From: Ga0077527 sp038316355
Lineage (GTDB): Bacteria > Pseudomonadota > Gammaproteobacteria > Burkholderiales > SG8-41
Direction of reading: 5' to 3'
Assembly (NCBI GenBank): GCA_038316355.1
Contig: JBBQAO010000034.1
Span: 1 to 34,082 of the forward strand
DNA: 34,082 nt
How positions within the stretch are numbered: position 1 is the first letter of the stretch; every line of letters begins with the position of its first letter. The position numbers were made by a program, and so were the translations under genes. The notes beneath the pieces are model-generated. The model was not told where the DNA came from and did no database searches. It was given only the letters and a program-made list of their open reading frames with translations. This document shows positions 9,301 through 15,665 of this stretch, piece by piece.

Positions 9301-9863
9301 CCAGCGACATCGGTGGCCGCACCGCCAACATTGCCGGTGTGGTGCTGTCGGTGCGGGTGCAGAACACCGCCAGCGGTCGTATGGGCATCGTCACACTGTC
9401 CGACGACACCGGCAAACACGAGGTAGTGGTGTTCCGCGAAGTGTTCGACCGTCATCGCCACAAGCTGCGCGAGGACGAATTGCTGGTGATCGAGGTGCGC
9501 GGGCGCCAGCGTTACCGCAGCCCCGATGCCGAAGATTCGGGGAATGGTGGAGGTGGAGCGGGCGACAACTCACTGCGTCTGGAGGCGATGGATATCCTCG
9601 ATCTCAATGAGGCACGCAACCGTTACGCCCGCGGCATCCGCCTGACCTGCAATGGCCAGTCCTCGGGCGCAAGGCTTAAGGAACTGCTGGGGCCACACCG
9701 TCAGGGCAAGTGCACGGTGGCGATTGATTACATGAGCAATGGCGCGCGCTGCGAAGTGAAGCTCGGCCCGGCGTGGCAGGTCAATCTCAACGAGGATCTG
9801 CTGCGTGCACTGAATGACTGGCTGAAGCCGGAGAACGTGAATATTGTTTACGGCACTGAATAA
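6351..9863 (+). CDS. dnaE: DNA polymerase III subunit alpha
   Basis: The catalytic subunit of the replicative polymerase (1170 residues, normal for proteobacterial DnaE1). The N-terminal PHP domain opens with FIHLRLHSEYSIVDG. Catalytic aspartates are in PDFDID (D411, D413, D415) and KFDFLGLT (D567). GRGSGAGSLVAY and GMHAGGVLI mark the palm and fingers region. A clamp-binding pentapeptide QNSLF lies at residues 919-923. The C-terminal OB fold spans about residues 990-1060 (NIAGVVLSVRVQNTASGRMG). It ends before a 20-base overlap with the downstream TPR gene. The ATG has no obvious Shine-Dalgarno, but the family N-terminus aligns well from it. The gene looks intact. Confidence 0.98.
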   Translation: MQPAFIHLRLHSEYSIVDGIVRVDEAVAAARADGMPALGLTDLSNVFGMVKFYQAARGKGIKPIIGCDLWLSNMADRDNPYRVLLLAQDYQGYLRLCELLTRAYRTNQYRGRAEVMKEWLTETGTDGLIALSGAHHGDVGQALVSGHEDAARRLAQDWAVLFPGRYYLEVQRLGPQAMTGGAATVPVEQHVERALQLAAALGLPAVATHPVQFLKPEDFRAHEARVCISEGYILSDQRRPKRFSAEQYFKTQREMAELFADVPEVLENTIEIAKRCTLGLTLGKSRLPHFPTPENVSLEEYLREQAGAGLDTRMAELYPDAAERAKQDPVYRERLEFEIKTILQMGFPGYFLIVADFINWAKNNGVPVGPGRGSGAGSLVAYSLGITDLDPLRYNLLFERFLNPERVSMPDFDIDFCQDGRDRVIDYVKTRYGADSVSQIATFGTMAAKAVVRDVGRVLDLGYNFCDGLAKLIPFQPGKHITLEEARKMEPQLAEREKNEEEVAELLELAGTLEGLTRNVGMHAGGVLIAPGKLTDFCPLYVADASNAAVSQFDKDDVEAIGLVKFDFLGLTTLTILDWTLRYIKQLDPSSTLKLEKLPLDDRAAYEIFAKANTSAVFQFESRGMRDLLKRARPDRFGDIIALVSLYRPGPMELIPEFCDRKHGKRFEYPDPRVKDILSESYGIMIYQEQVMQMAQIIGGYSLGGADLLRRAMGKKKAEEMAEHRGLFGEGAAKNGLPQRKADELFDLMEKFAGYGFNKSHAAAYALVAYQTAYMKAHHPAAFMAANMSAVMNDTDKVQQLVDDARDNRLEVLAPDVNSGGYRFEPVDEKRIRYGLGGIKGTGEGAIQQIVEVRTSGGPFKDLFDFCHRVDKRVVNRRVVESLVRAGAFDGVNDNRAELMACVGLALESAEQASRSASQNSLFGDAADAPRAVAPANIARWSKKELLQNEKLALGYYRSDHLFNVYRDEVRRMVSKKLGDLQTASDIGGRTANIAGVVLSVRVQNTASGRMGIVTLSDDTGKHEVVVFREVFDRHRHKLREDELLVIEVRGRQRYRSPDAEDSGNGGGGAGDNSLRLEAMDILDLNEARNRYARGIRLTCNGQSSGARLKELLGPHRQGKCTVAIDYMSNGARCEVKLGPAWQVNLNEDLLRALNDWLKPENVNIVYGTE

Positions 9864-10554
9864 ACGGCTGTGTGCCGCGCTGGCGGTGGCGCTGATGTTG
9901 GCGATGCCGGTTGCAGCCGGCGAAGTCGAATGGAAAATGCTGACCGACCAGGCTAATCTGCATCTGCAGCGCGGCAGCCTGCAGCAGGCGGAAATGTTCG
10001 CGCGCGAGGCCATCGCCGAGGCTGAACGCAGCTTCGGTCAAAAACACCGTGCCTACGATCAGAGTATTGCCACGCTGGGCCTGGTGCTGCGTTTTGCGCA
10101 GCGTTATCCCGAGGCCGAGAGGGAATTCCGCCGCGCGCTGGTGTTGCGCGAGAAGGCGCTGGGGCCGCGCGATCCGGCGGTAGCGATCCTGCTTAACAAC
10201 CTTGCCGACGTGGTGCAGGCGCAGAAAAAATATGCCGAAGCCGAGAAGCTGCATCGCCGTGTACTGGCGGTATTCGAAAAAACCTGGGGTGATGATCCGA
10301 AAACCGCCGCCAGCCTGAACAACCTCGGTGCGACCTTGCATGCGCAGGGACGCAATACGGAAGCAGAGAAGGTGCTGCGCCGCGCATTGGTGATGAAAGA
10401 AAAAACACTGGGCGTCAACAGCCCCAGTGTCGCGCACACGCTGAACAATCTGGCGCAGGTGCTGGAAGCGCTGGGCCGCAAGCCGGAGGCCGACAAACTT
10501 GCGGCGCGCGCGGTGGCGATCCACAAGGGTGCCGCTGCCGCAGCAAAGACTTGA
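9844..10554 (+). CDS. Periplasmic tetratricopeptide-repeat protein
   Basis: A 236-residue exported TPR protein. The N-terminus, read from TTG, has a basic start and a hydrophobic core ending AMPVAAG, a standard signal peptide of about 25 residues. At least four TPR-like units of 40-44 residues follow, as in kinesin-light-chain-type repeats: AEMFAREAIAEAERSFG, AEREFRRALVLREKALG, AEKLHRRVLAVFEKTWG and AEKVLRRALVMKEKTLG. Such proteins act as scaffolds in the periplasm. The gene overlaps the last 20 bases of dnaE in another frame, so it is probably translationally coupled. The TTG start is inferred from the overlap and from the signal peptide; a GGAGA lies about 12 bases upstream. The partner is unknown. 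Confidence 0.8.
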   Translation: MFTALNKRLCAALAVALMLAMPVAAGEVEWKMLTDQANLHLQRGSLQQAEMFAREAIAEAERSFGQKHRAYDQSIATLGLVLRFAQRYPEAEREFRRALVLREKALGPRDPAVAILLNNLADVVQAQKKYAEAEKLHRRVLAVFEKTWGDDPKTAASLNNLGATLHAQGRNTEAEKVLRRALVMKEKTLGVNSPSVAHTLNNLAQVLEALGRKPEADKLAARAVAIHKGAAAAAKT

Positions 10555-10580
10555 TATAAGTATTTGTTTTTAAAGTATTT

Positions 10581-10871
10581 TTAATCGGTCGCACGGGTCG
10601 CGAAGCGACCGCCGAAGTTTTCTGCGGTATCGCCATCACTGACCGTCACGCCGCTGACCTGTGAGGCGCGCGGGCCGCGATGTGCACATTCGATGATTTC
10701 ACCGACCGCGGCTTCGGCGCCATGCACCACCGCTTCCACGCTGCCGTCGTTGCGATTGCGCACCCAGCCGCTGATGCCGAGCTGCTCTGCCTTGTAGGCC
10801 ATGTAATTGCGAAAACCCACACCCTGCACGCGGCCACGGATCGTGAGGTGGCGGGTTATGGTCGCGTTCAT
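10581..10871 (-). CDS. acyP: Acylphosphatase
   Basis: A 96-residue enzyme that hydrolyses acyl phosphates such as carbamoyl or acetyl phosphate. The signature GRVQGVGFRNY supplies the phosphate-binding loop and catalytic arginine, and WVRNRNDGSVEAVVHG supplies the catalytic asparagine. Length and both motifs match the family exactly, with no insertion. It is convergent with the dnaE/TPR pair (26 bp apart) and divergent from the DsrE-like lipoprotein gene. No operon context is apparent. Confidence 0.95.
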   Translation of the reverse strand: MNATITRHLTIRGRVQGVGFRNYMAYKAEQLGISGWVRNRNDGSVEAVVHGAEAAVGEIIECAHRGPRASQVSGVTVSDGDTAENFGGRFATRATD

Positions 10872-10979
10872 GAGTGGCGTTGTCTCCTGTTGCAGTTCCT
10901 GTGGGCGCGGAGTAGTCTGACCGCGCTGTGTCCGGAAATTACAAAATAACTTTATCTGATTCCGTGATTGGAGGGGTTT

Positions 10980-11420
10980 ATGAAAAGGGTATTGAGTGCA
11001 TCACTGCTGGTTATTGCCGCGCTGGGCGCCGGTTGCGCCAGCGTCGACAAGAAAACCAACGTTGCGGAAGACAAAGTCATTTATCACATCAATGACACCA
11101 ACGCCCAGGCGATGAATGCGCTGCGCAACATCGGCAACCATCTCGAAGTGAATCCCAAGGCCAGGATTGTTGTGGTCTCCCACGCCCAGGGCATCGACTT
11201 CCTGTTCGACGGCGCCAAGGACAAGGGCGGCAATCCGTACAACATTCCGGTCGAGGAGCTGAAGAGCCGGGGTGTCCAGTTCGATGTCTGCCAGATCACG
11301 CTGCGCAACCGCAAACTCGACAAGAGCAAGTTCATTCCCGAGGCGACTTTTGTGCCGTCAGGCGTAGCGGAAATCGCCCGCCTGCAGCAGCGCGAGGGTT
11401 ACGCTTATCTGCGTCCCTGA
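10980..11420 (+). CDS. DsrE/DsrF-like lipoprotein
   Basis: A 146-residue exported protein. I choose the ATG at 10980 because GGAGG lies 5 bases upstream, and a start further left would overlap that site. It begins MKRVLSASLLVIAALGAGC, a lipoprotein-type signal whose cysteine is residue 19; the -3 residue is glycine, so the lipobox is imperfect. The mature part is DsrE-like: NAQAMNALRNIGNHLEVNP, then ARIVVVSHAQGIDFLFDGAK, then GVQFDVCQITLRNRKLD with the conserved cysteine. Relatives are often found near sulfur-metabolism genes, but no such genes are here. Cellular role unknown; a sulfur-carrier or thiol-binding function is plausible. Confidence 0.82.
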   Translation: MKRVLSASLLVIAALGAGCASVDKKTNVAEDKVIYHINDTNAQAMNALRNIGNHLEVNPKARIVVVSHAQGIDFLFDGAKDKGGNPYNIPVEELKSRGVQFDVCQITLRNRKLDKSKFIPEATFVPSGVAEIARLQQREGYAYLRP

Positions 11421-11450
11421 ACTGCGGCCCTGACCTTCGTCAGTGGTGGT

Positions 11451-11487
11451 GTTGCGCAAAGCCCGCGAGAACGCGGGCGTGCGCAAC
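11451..11487. terminator. Long GC-rich hairpin between convergent genes
   Basis: GTTGCGCA (11451-11458) pairs with TGCGCAAC (11480-11487), and GCCCGCG (11461-11467) with CGCGGGC (11472-11478), leaving an AGAA loop and a small internal bulge. It lies between the DsrE-like gene and the convergent 371-residue gene. There is no T-run on either strand, so it may be a Rho-assisted terminator or a transcript-stabilising hairpin. Confidence 0.5.
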
Positions 11488-11558
11488 GCCGGCCGCCCGG
11501 TGCGGGAACATGTTTTCCGCGCCCAGCTTATTCGCAAATCCCGAATGTATCTGCCGCA

Positions 11559-12674
11559 CTAACCGCGCTTCAATTCCGCTATTGATTTCACCAGTTCGCC
11601 ATCCGCGCGTTTCAGCGGCTTGGTCGCCGCCCGCGTGATGCCGAAGGTCGGCACGTATTGCGAATGTTTGCCGGCGCCGCCGGCGACGATGATGATCAGG
11701 TCATCGGGTTTTTGCCACATGTGCACGGGGGTATCGAGCGGGACGTTGGCGTATTGCTCCGCGTTTCTGCGGCGGAAGCGCCGCGCGATGTTTTCTTCTG
11801 AAAATCTCGATAAAGGGATCACGGCGTCGTCAAACAGCCACTGTTTGACCTGGGCCTTGGTCATGCCCTTGCTGGCCACTGTGGCGGCGTGTTCGGGACC
11901 GAAGGCGAGCACCGGCTGTCCTGCGTAATAGGCGTTGTTCGATCCCGTGGTGGCCATGGTGCCTGAGGTCATCCGCAGGATGCCTTCCGGCGTCAGGCTT
12001 TCGTGGTCGTTGATATTGTGTGGGCCTTCGGCGGCGACTACGGTGACGGTGGTCGTATCTTTTGCATAACCCATCTCCACGTGCAGCGGTTCCCACGGGC
12101 TGCTCTCTTCGTTCTCGGCGACGCAGAAGCTGAATTTTGCCGGGGTGCCCGCGGTGGCCATGTCGCCGGTGCCGGGGATCGCGGCGCCGATGTTGACCAG
12201 TGCCAGCCGCACCGCGCGGCCGATGGTGGCATTGGCGCGGAAATAATTGCCCATCACGTTGTGACCGGAGTTGAGGCCCACTTCGCGCGCCACCGGGCCG
12301 TTGAAAATCAGCATCGGTGTGCAGGGATGTGTGGTCGCCTGCGTGCCATAGAGGTTGTATTGATCCTCGGCGAGGGCTTCCAGTGCCAGCAGCACCAGCG
12401 GGAAGTATTCCGGTTTGCAGCCGGCCATGACGGCATTGGCGGCGACACGCACCGGTGTTGCGGCGCCAAAGCGCGGCGGGATTTTGATGACGGGTTGATC
12501 GAAGTCGCGATCACAGTACGCCAGCATGCGTTCGACGCGCTCGGGTGTGGGCGGGATGACGGGAAAACCATCGCTCCAGCCCTTGGCGCACAGCATGTCA
12601 AATACGGCTTCCGGGTCGTCGTCACATTCGATCAGTGCGCCGGGTTTTTGCAGCAGGGTGGTGATGGCGGTCAT
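11559..12674 (-). CDS. Conserved protein of unknown function, partner of the UGSC selenoprotein
   Basis: A 371-residue cytoplasmic protein without signal peptide or membrane helices. Its ATG overlaps the selenoprotein stop as ATGA, which points to translational coupling and matched amounts. Distinctive stretches are CAKGWSDGFPVIPPTPERVE (residues 29-48), VMAGCKPEYFP (C86), TTHPCTPMLIFNGPVA (C118), FCVAENEESSPWEPLHVE (C184, E187) and AAEGPHNINDHESLTPEG (H219, H224). The C-terminal part has DDLIIIVAGGAGKHSQYVP. The dense conserved-looking Cys, His and Glu residues suggest a metal or thiol active site. From memory, proteins like this occur beside or with UGSC proteins in other bacteria, but I cannot name a biochemical function. 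It is the last gene of the Bug-Bug-UGSC unit. Confidence 0.85.
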   Translation of the reverse strand: MTAITTLLQKPGALIECDDDPEAVFDMLCAKGWSDGFPVIPPTPERVERMLAYCDRDFDQPVIKIPPRFGAATPVRVAANAVMAGCKPEYFPLVLLALEALAEDQYNLYGTQATTHPCTPMLIFNGPVAREVGLNSGHNVMGNYFRANATIGRAVRLALVNIGAAIPGTGDMATAGTPAKFSFCVAENEESSPWEPLHVEMGYAKDTTTVTVVAAEGPHNINDHESLTPEGILRMTSGTMATTGSNNAYYAGQPVLAFGPEHAATVASKGMTKAQVKQWLFDDAVIPLSRFSEENIARRFRRRNAEQYANVPLDTPVHMWQKPDDLIIIVAGGAGKHSQYVPTFGITRAATKPLKRADGELVKSIAELKRG

Positions 12675-13231
12675 GATTGTTTTTCCGTTGCCGTTTTTTC
12701 CCGGGACGTTTTGATGAACTTGAGCAATTGTGGCATTGCCACTGCAGCGCGCTCACGCACTTGATCCATGTTCAGCCCGCCCAGCGGATGTTTGATCTCC
12801 AGCAAGGGCAGATCAGGCACGCCAAATACCTTGGCCTGCGCTTTGCCCAGTTTCATGAATGAATCCGAACACACCACTGCGGCCAGCAGGCCGCGTTTGG
12901 TCAGTTGCGCCATGTCGTGGACACTCCACGACGTGCACGACCCTCAATCGGCCATGGCACTGACGACGAGGTCTGCCTCCTTCGCCAGCTGGTCGAGAAT
13001 GGCATCGGTCGCCGGTTTGCTGGAAAAGGGCTTGCGCGTCATCACCACCGAATCGACCTTGAAATCTTTTTTGACGCCTTCAATGATCAGGCTCAGCAGA
13101 TGGTCGGCATTGCCCTTGCTGTTGTCGAGCACGCCAAGGCGGATGCCGGCGCTGCCGAGGGTGCGGCTGGATTTCATTTCTGCGACGTTTTCAACCGGCG
13201 CATCCGGGACCACCAGAAATATTTTCCCCAT
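12671..13231 (-). CDS. UGSC-family selenoprotein with in-frame TGA read as selenocysteine
   Basis: One 186-residue frame with a single in-frame TGA at 12944-12946, encoding Sec96 in the motif U-G-S-C (C99). The start is the ATG at 13229-13231, with AAGGAG 6 bases upstream. The first half has a Rossmann-like pattern, GIRLGVLDNSKGNADHLL (residues 29-46), then MTRKPFSSKP and EADLVVSAMAD just before Sec. After Sec come GSCTSWSVHD and MAQLTKRGLLAAVVCSDSF, and near the end PLLEIKHPLGGLNMDQVRER. Similarity to the UGSC family, including members with Cys in place of Sec, continues smoothly across the TGA, so this is recoding and not a broken gene. A SECIS-like hairpin follows the TGA. The U-x-x-C pair suggests redox or thiol-based catalysis. 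Automatic annotation would split it into 95- and 80-residue pieces. Confidence 0.92.
12914..12946 (-). promoter_or_regulatory. UGA codon and bacterial SECIS element
   Basis: On the minus strand the TGA (12944-12946) is followed after 11 bases by an 8-bp perfect stem, GTCGTGGA with TCCACGAC, closing a GTG loop at 12922-12924. The apical loop begins 19 bases after the TGA and its first base is G. This fits the known bacterial SECIS pattern: a short stem, a G in the first two loop bases, and the loop about 16-37 bases from the UGA. The stem lies inside the coding sequence, as SelB-dependent decoding in bacteria requires. Confidence 0.85.
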
Positions 13232-13259
13232 TATCAACTCCTTGTAAAAAGTTTTCTGT

Positions 13260-13315
13260 TCGTCCTGAGTCCTTCGACAAGCTCAGGACAGGCTCTGCCG
13301 AAGGACCGGCTCAAA
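13260..13315. repeat. REP-like palindromic intergenic repeat
   Basis: The gap between a Bug gene and the selenoprotein gene contains GTCCTGAG and its complement CTCAGGAC at the ends of a small palindrome, plus an inverted TCCTTCG/CGAAGGA pair. The core words (CCTGAG, CCTTCGAC, GCTCAGGAC) recur at 15481-15561 and partly at 16881-16909, so it is a dispersed repeat family. It may stabilise or attenuate the polycistronic transcript. Confidence 0.7.
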
Positions 13316-13321
13316 GTTTCC

Positions 13322-14281
13322 TTAATTGACCTTGATACCGGCCGCCTTGAACACCGGCGGCCATTTCTGCATTTCTTTTTTGACATGTTCAGTAAATTTG
13401 TCCGGCGGATAGCTTACTGGATCAAAACCCTGGGCTTCCAGCTGCTGATTGATGTCCGGCAGCTTCAGGATGCGGTCGAATTCAGTATAGAGCCTGTCAA
13501 CGATCGGGCGTGGTGTTTTGCCCGGCGCGAGAATGCCGTAGTAGCCATCGACTTCATATCCGGGCAGCGCGGCCTCGGCCACGGTCGGCACATCCGCCAG
13601 CGCCTTGACGCGTTTGGCCGAGCCCACGGCGAGCGCGCGCAGGCGACCGGCCTTGATGAACGCAATGGCAGCACCGGGTGCGGTCATCAGCAGTTGCACC
13701 TGGCCGCTGACGGCGGCCATGGTGGCATCCCCCGCGCCTTTGTAGGGGATGTGCACCATGCTGATCTTGGACATGTACTTCAGCAGCTCGATCGACAGAT
13801 GGCCGCCGGTGCCGGCGCCGGACGAGGCGTAGTTGAGATCGCCGGGGCGCGACTTGGCGAGCGCGATCAGTTCCTTGACGGACTTAACCGGCAGGGAAGG
13901 ATGCACCACCAGTACATTGGGTGAGAACGCGAGCAGGTTGATGCGCGCGAAATCATCAATGCTGTCGTACGGCAGCTTGGCATACAGGCTGGGGTTGAGC
14001 CCATAGCCGGTGGCGACGATCAAAATGGTGTGGCCGTCGGGCGGTGCCTTGGCAACGATTTCAGAGCCGACGATGCCGGCCGCCCCCGGGCGCAGATCCA
14101 CCAGCACCTGCTGGCCCCAGTTCTCGGTGATCTTCGCGCCGAACAGCCGCGCCAGATAATCGTTGCCGCCGCCGGCGGAGGAGGGCACGACAAAACGAAT
14201 CGGTTTGCTCGGGTAGGTCTGCGCGTATGCGACCGACGTGGCCAGCATCAGTGTGCAGATGAAGGGAATGATTCTATTCAC
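13322..14281 (-). CDS. Bug-family tripartite tricarboxylate transporter substrate-binding protein
   Basis: A 319-residue periplasmic receptor of the Bug/TctC family, which binds carboxylates or other small metabolites with two lobes. A signal peptide ends SVAYAQ before TYPSKPIRFVVPSSAGGGND, the family N-terminus. Other family marks are NYASSGAGTGGHLSIELLK and MVHIPYKGAGDATMAAVSGQ. The start codon is GTG with AAGGAA about 5 bases upstream. No TctA or TctB membrane genes are near, so it is an orphan receptor. It lies in a same-strand unit between another Bug gene and the selenoprotein gene, so its ligand may be the substrate or product of the UGSC module. The ligand cannot be read from sequence. 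Confidence 0.93.
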   Translation of the reverse strand: MNRIIPFICTLMLATSVAYAQTYPSKPIRFVVPSSAGGGNDYLARLFGAKITENWGQQVLVDLRPGAAGIVGSEIVAKAPPDGHTILIVATGYGLNPSLYAKLPYDSIDDFARINLLAFSPNVLVVHPSLPVKSVKELIALAKSRPGDLNYASSGAGTGGHLSIELLKYMSKISMVHIPYKGAGDATMAAVSGQVQLLMTAPGAAIAFIKAGRLRALAVGSAKRVKALADVPTVAEAALPGYEVDGYYGILAPGKTPRPIVDRLYTEFDRILKLPDINQQLEAQGFDPVSYPPDKFTEHVKKEMQKWPPVFKAAGIKVN

Positions 14282-14332
14282 GGCTGTTCCTTAAAACGGA
14301 TCTAAAAAAGTGCTGCAATTATCCGGCTGAAT

Positions 14333-15301
14333 TTACTCAAGTTTAAGGCCGGTTTTTTTCACCAGCCCGCGCCATTTTTCATATTCGGCTTTGGCCTGCT
14401 GTGTGAATTCTTTGGGCGAGTTGCCGACAACTTCGGTGCCGCCGGCTTCCATGCTCGCGGCCACCTTGGGTTCGTTGACGGCCTTGGACGCCTCTTTATA
14501 CAACTGCCCAATGATGGCAGGCGGGAGTTTGGCCGGGCCAAACAGGCCGAACCACGCACTGACTTCGTAGCCGGGAACGGTTTCGCCGATGGTCGGCAGA
14601 TCCGGCAGCGCCTTCAAGCGTTTCTCCGTGGTCACCGCAATGCCGCGCATGCGGCCGGCTTTCATCAGCGGCTGTGCCGAGATCGGGCTGCCGAGCATCC
14701 AGTTCACCTGGCCGGAGATTACCGCAGGGTAACCATCGGCGACGCCCTTGTACGGCACATGGGTCATTTTGGTATTGGTCAGTGCAGTCAGCAGTTCCCC
14801 GCCCATATGCAGTATGCCGCCGGTGCCCGAGGAGGCATAGGTCACCGTATCCGGTTTGGCCTTGGCCAGTGCGATCAGGTCGCTGACGGATTTTACCGGC
14901 AGCGACGGCGTGACCACGATGATGTAGGGATTCGTCGTCAGTTTTGAAATAGGCTGGAAATCCTGGATCGGGTCGTAACGCACGGTGCGGATCGCCGCGT
15001 TGGTGAGATAGCTGCTGCTGCTCACCATCAGGGTGTAGCCGTCCGGTACGGCGCGTGCGACGATTTCCGCACCGATGCTGCCGCCGGCACCGGTCCGGTT
15101 GTCGATGATGAAGGGCTGCCCCCACACCGCGTTGAAATGCTGGCCGATCAGCCGCGCCAGGGCATCAACCCCGCCACCCGCCGAGACCGGCACAACGATG
15201 CGCACCGGACGTTCCGGATAACTCGCAGCGATGGCGGCCAGTGGCGCGATGAGCAGGCTGGCTGCAAGGGCGAGCCGCAGCGTGCGTGATGCGATGTTCA
15301 T
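14333..15301 (-). CDS. Bug-family tripartite tricarboxylate transporter substrate-binding protein
   Basis: A 322-residue Bug/TctC receptor and the first gene of the minus-strand Bug-Bug-UGSC unit. I place the start at the ATG 15299-15301, with GGAGGAG 5 bases upstream; a GTG two codons earlier overlaps that site. The signal peptide ends near AAIAAS before YPERPVRIVVPVSAGGGVDA. It has the usual GGSIGAEIVARAVPDGYTLM, YASSGTGGILHMGGELL and THVPYKGVADGYPAVISGQ segments. It resembles its downstream neighbour (13322-14281) in layout but differs throughout, so it is an old paralogue and not a recent duplicate. The ligand is unknown. Confidence 0.93.
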   Translation of the reverse strand: MNIASRTLRLALAASLLIAPLAAIAASYPERPVRIVVPVSAGGGVDALARLIGQHFNAVWGQPFIIDNRTGAGGSIGAEIVARAVPDGYTLMVSSSSYLTNAAIRTVRYDPIQDFQPISKLTTNPYIIVVTPSLPVKSVSDLIALAKAKPDTVTYASSGTGGILHMGGELLTALTNTKMTHVPYKGVADGYPAVISGQVNWMLGSPISAQPLMKAGRMRGIAVTTEKRLKALPDLPTIGETVPGYEVSAWFGLFGPAKLPPAIIGQLYKEASKAVNEPKVAASMEAGGTEVVGNSPKEFTQQAKAEYEKWRGLVKKTGLKLE

Positions 15302-15414
15302 GAACACTCCTCCGGATTTGTGGCGGCTGCTTTTGTTTTGAACCTGTGCCCACGATTTTCATGCCACGATTTGCATACCATTATCCGACCCGAAAACTCT
15401 TGAGTAAAATGAAA

Positions 15415-15439
15415 TTATTGCAACAATTGTTCGCAGTAA
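15415..15439. promoter_or_regulatory. Palindromic candidate operator in the divergent Bug/enolase control region
   Basis: The 364 bp between the divergent genes at 15301 and 15666 hold no gene. They contain a perfect 10-bp palindrome AACAATTGTT (15422-15431) flanked by TTATTGC (15415-15421) and GCAGTAA (15433-15439), which are complementary at 6 of 7 positions with a one-base offset. The surrounding 15395-15450 is AT-rich against a GC-rich background, fitting a promoter zone. The regulator is unknown; no regulator gene is adjacent. Confidence 0.45.
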
Positions 15440-15480
15440 CACATTAATTGCGGGATAGAACAATGGGTGAAGAACCAATT

Positions 15481-15561
15481 CCGTTCGCCCTGAGCCTGCC
15501 GAAGGGCGGCGGGGCTTCGTCAGACCCTGTCCTGAGCTGTCGAAGGACTCAGCCCGAACGG
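15481..15561. repeat. REP-like palindromic repeat upstream of the enolase-superfamily gene
   Basis: The ends are near-inverted 14-mers, CCGTTCGCCCTGAG (15481-15494) and CTCAGCCCGAACGG (15548-15561), complementary except for two central bases. The interior repeats the words CTGCCGAAGGGC and CTGTCGAAGGAC. It belongs to the same repeat family as 13260-13315. It lies 105 bp before the enolase-superfamily start and would be transcribed into its leader only if the promoter lies further upstream. Confidence 0.65.
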
Positions 15562-15665
15562 GGTCATTTATTTTGAGAGTCCGCGATCCGGTCCGCCATG
15601 CATTCCTGAACAGCGGTTTGTGATTTACTGCTCCTGAGGCATAGACATGAGCACTGGAGCGAAGC

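Noticed and set aside
12671..13237. Two separate short genes or a nonsense-mutated pseudogene
   Set aside because: Both parts are in one frame, family similarity continues across the TGA, a Cys residue lies three positions after it, and a SECIS-like hairpin follows.
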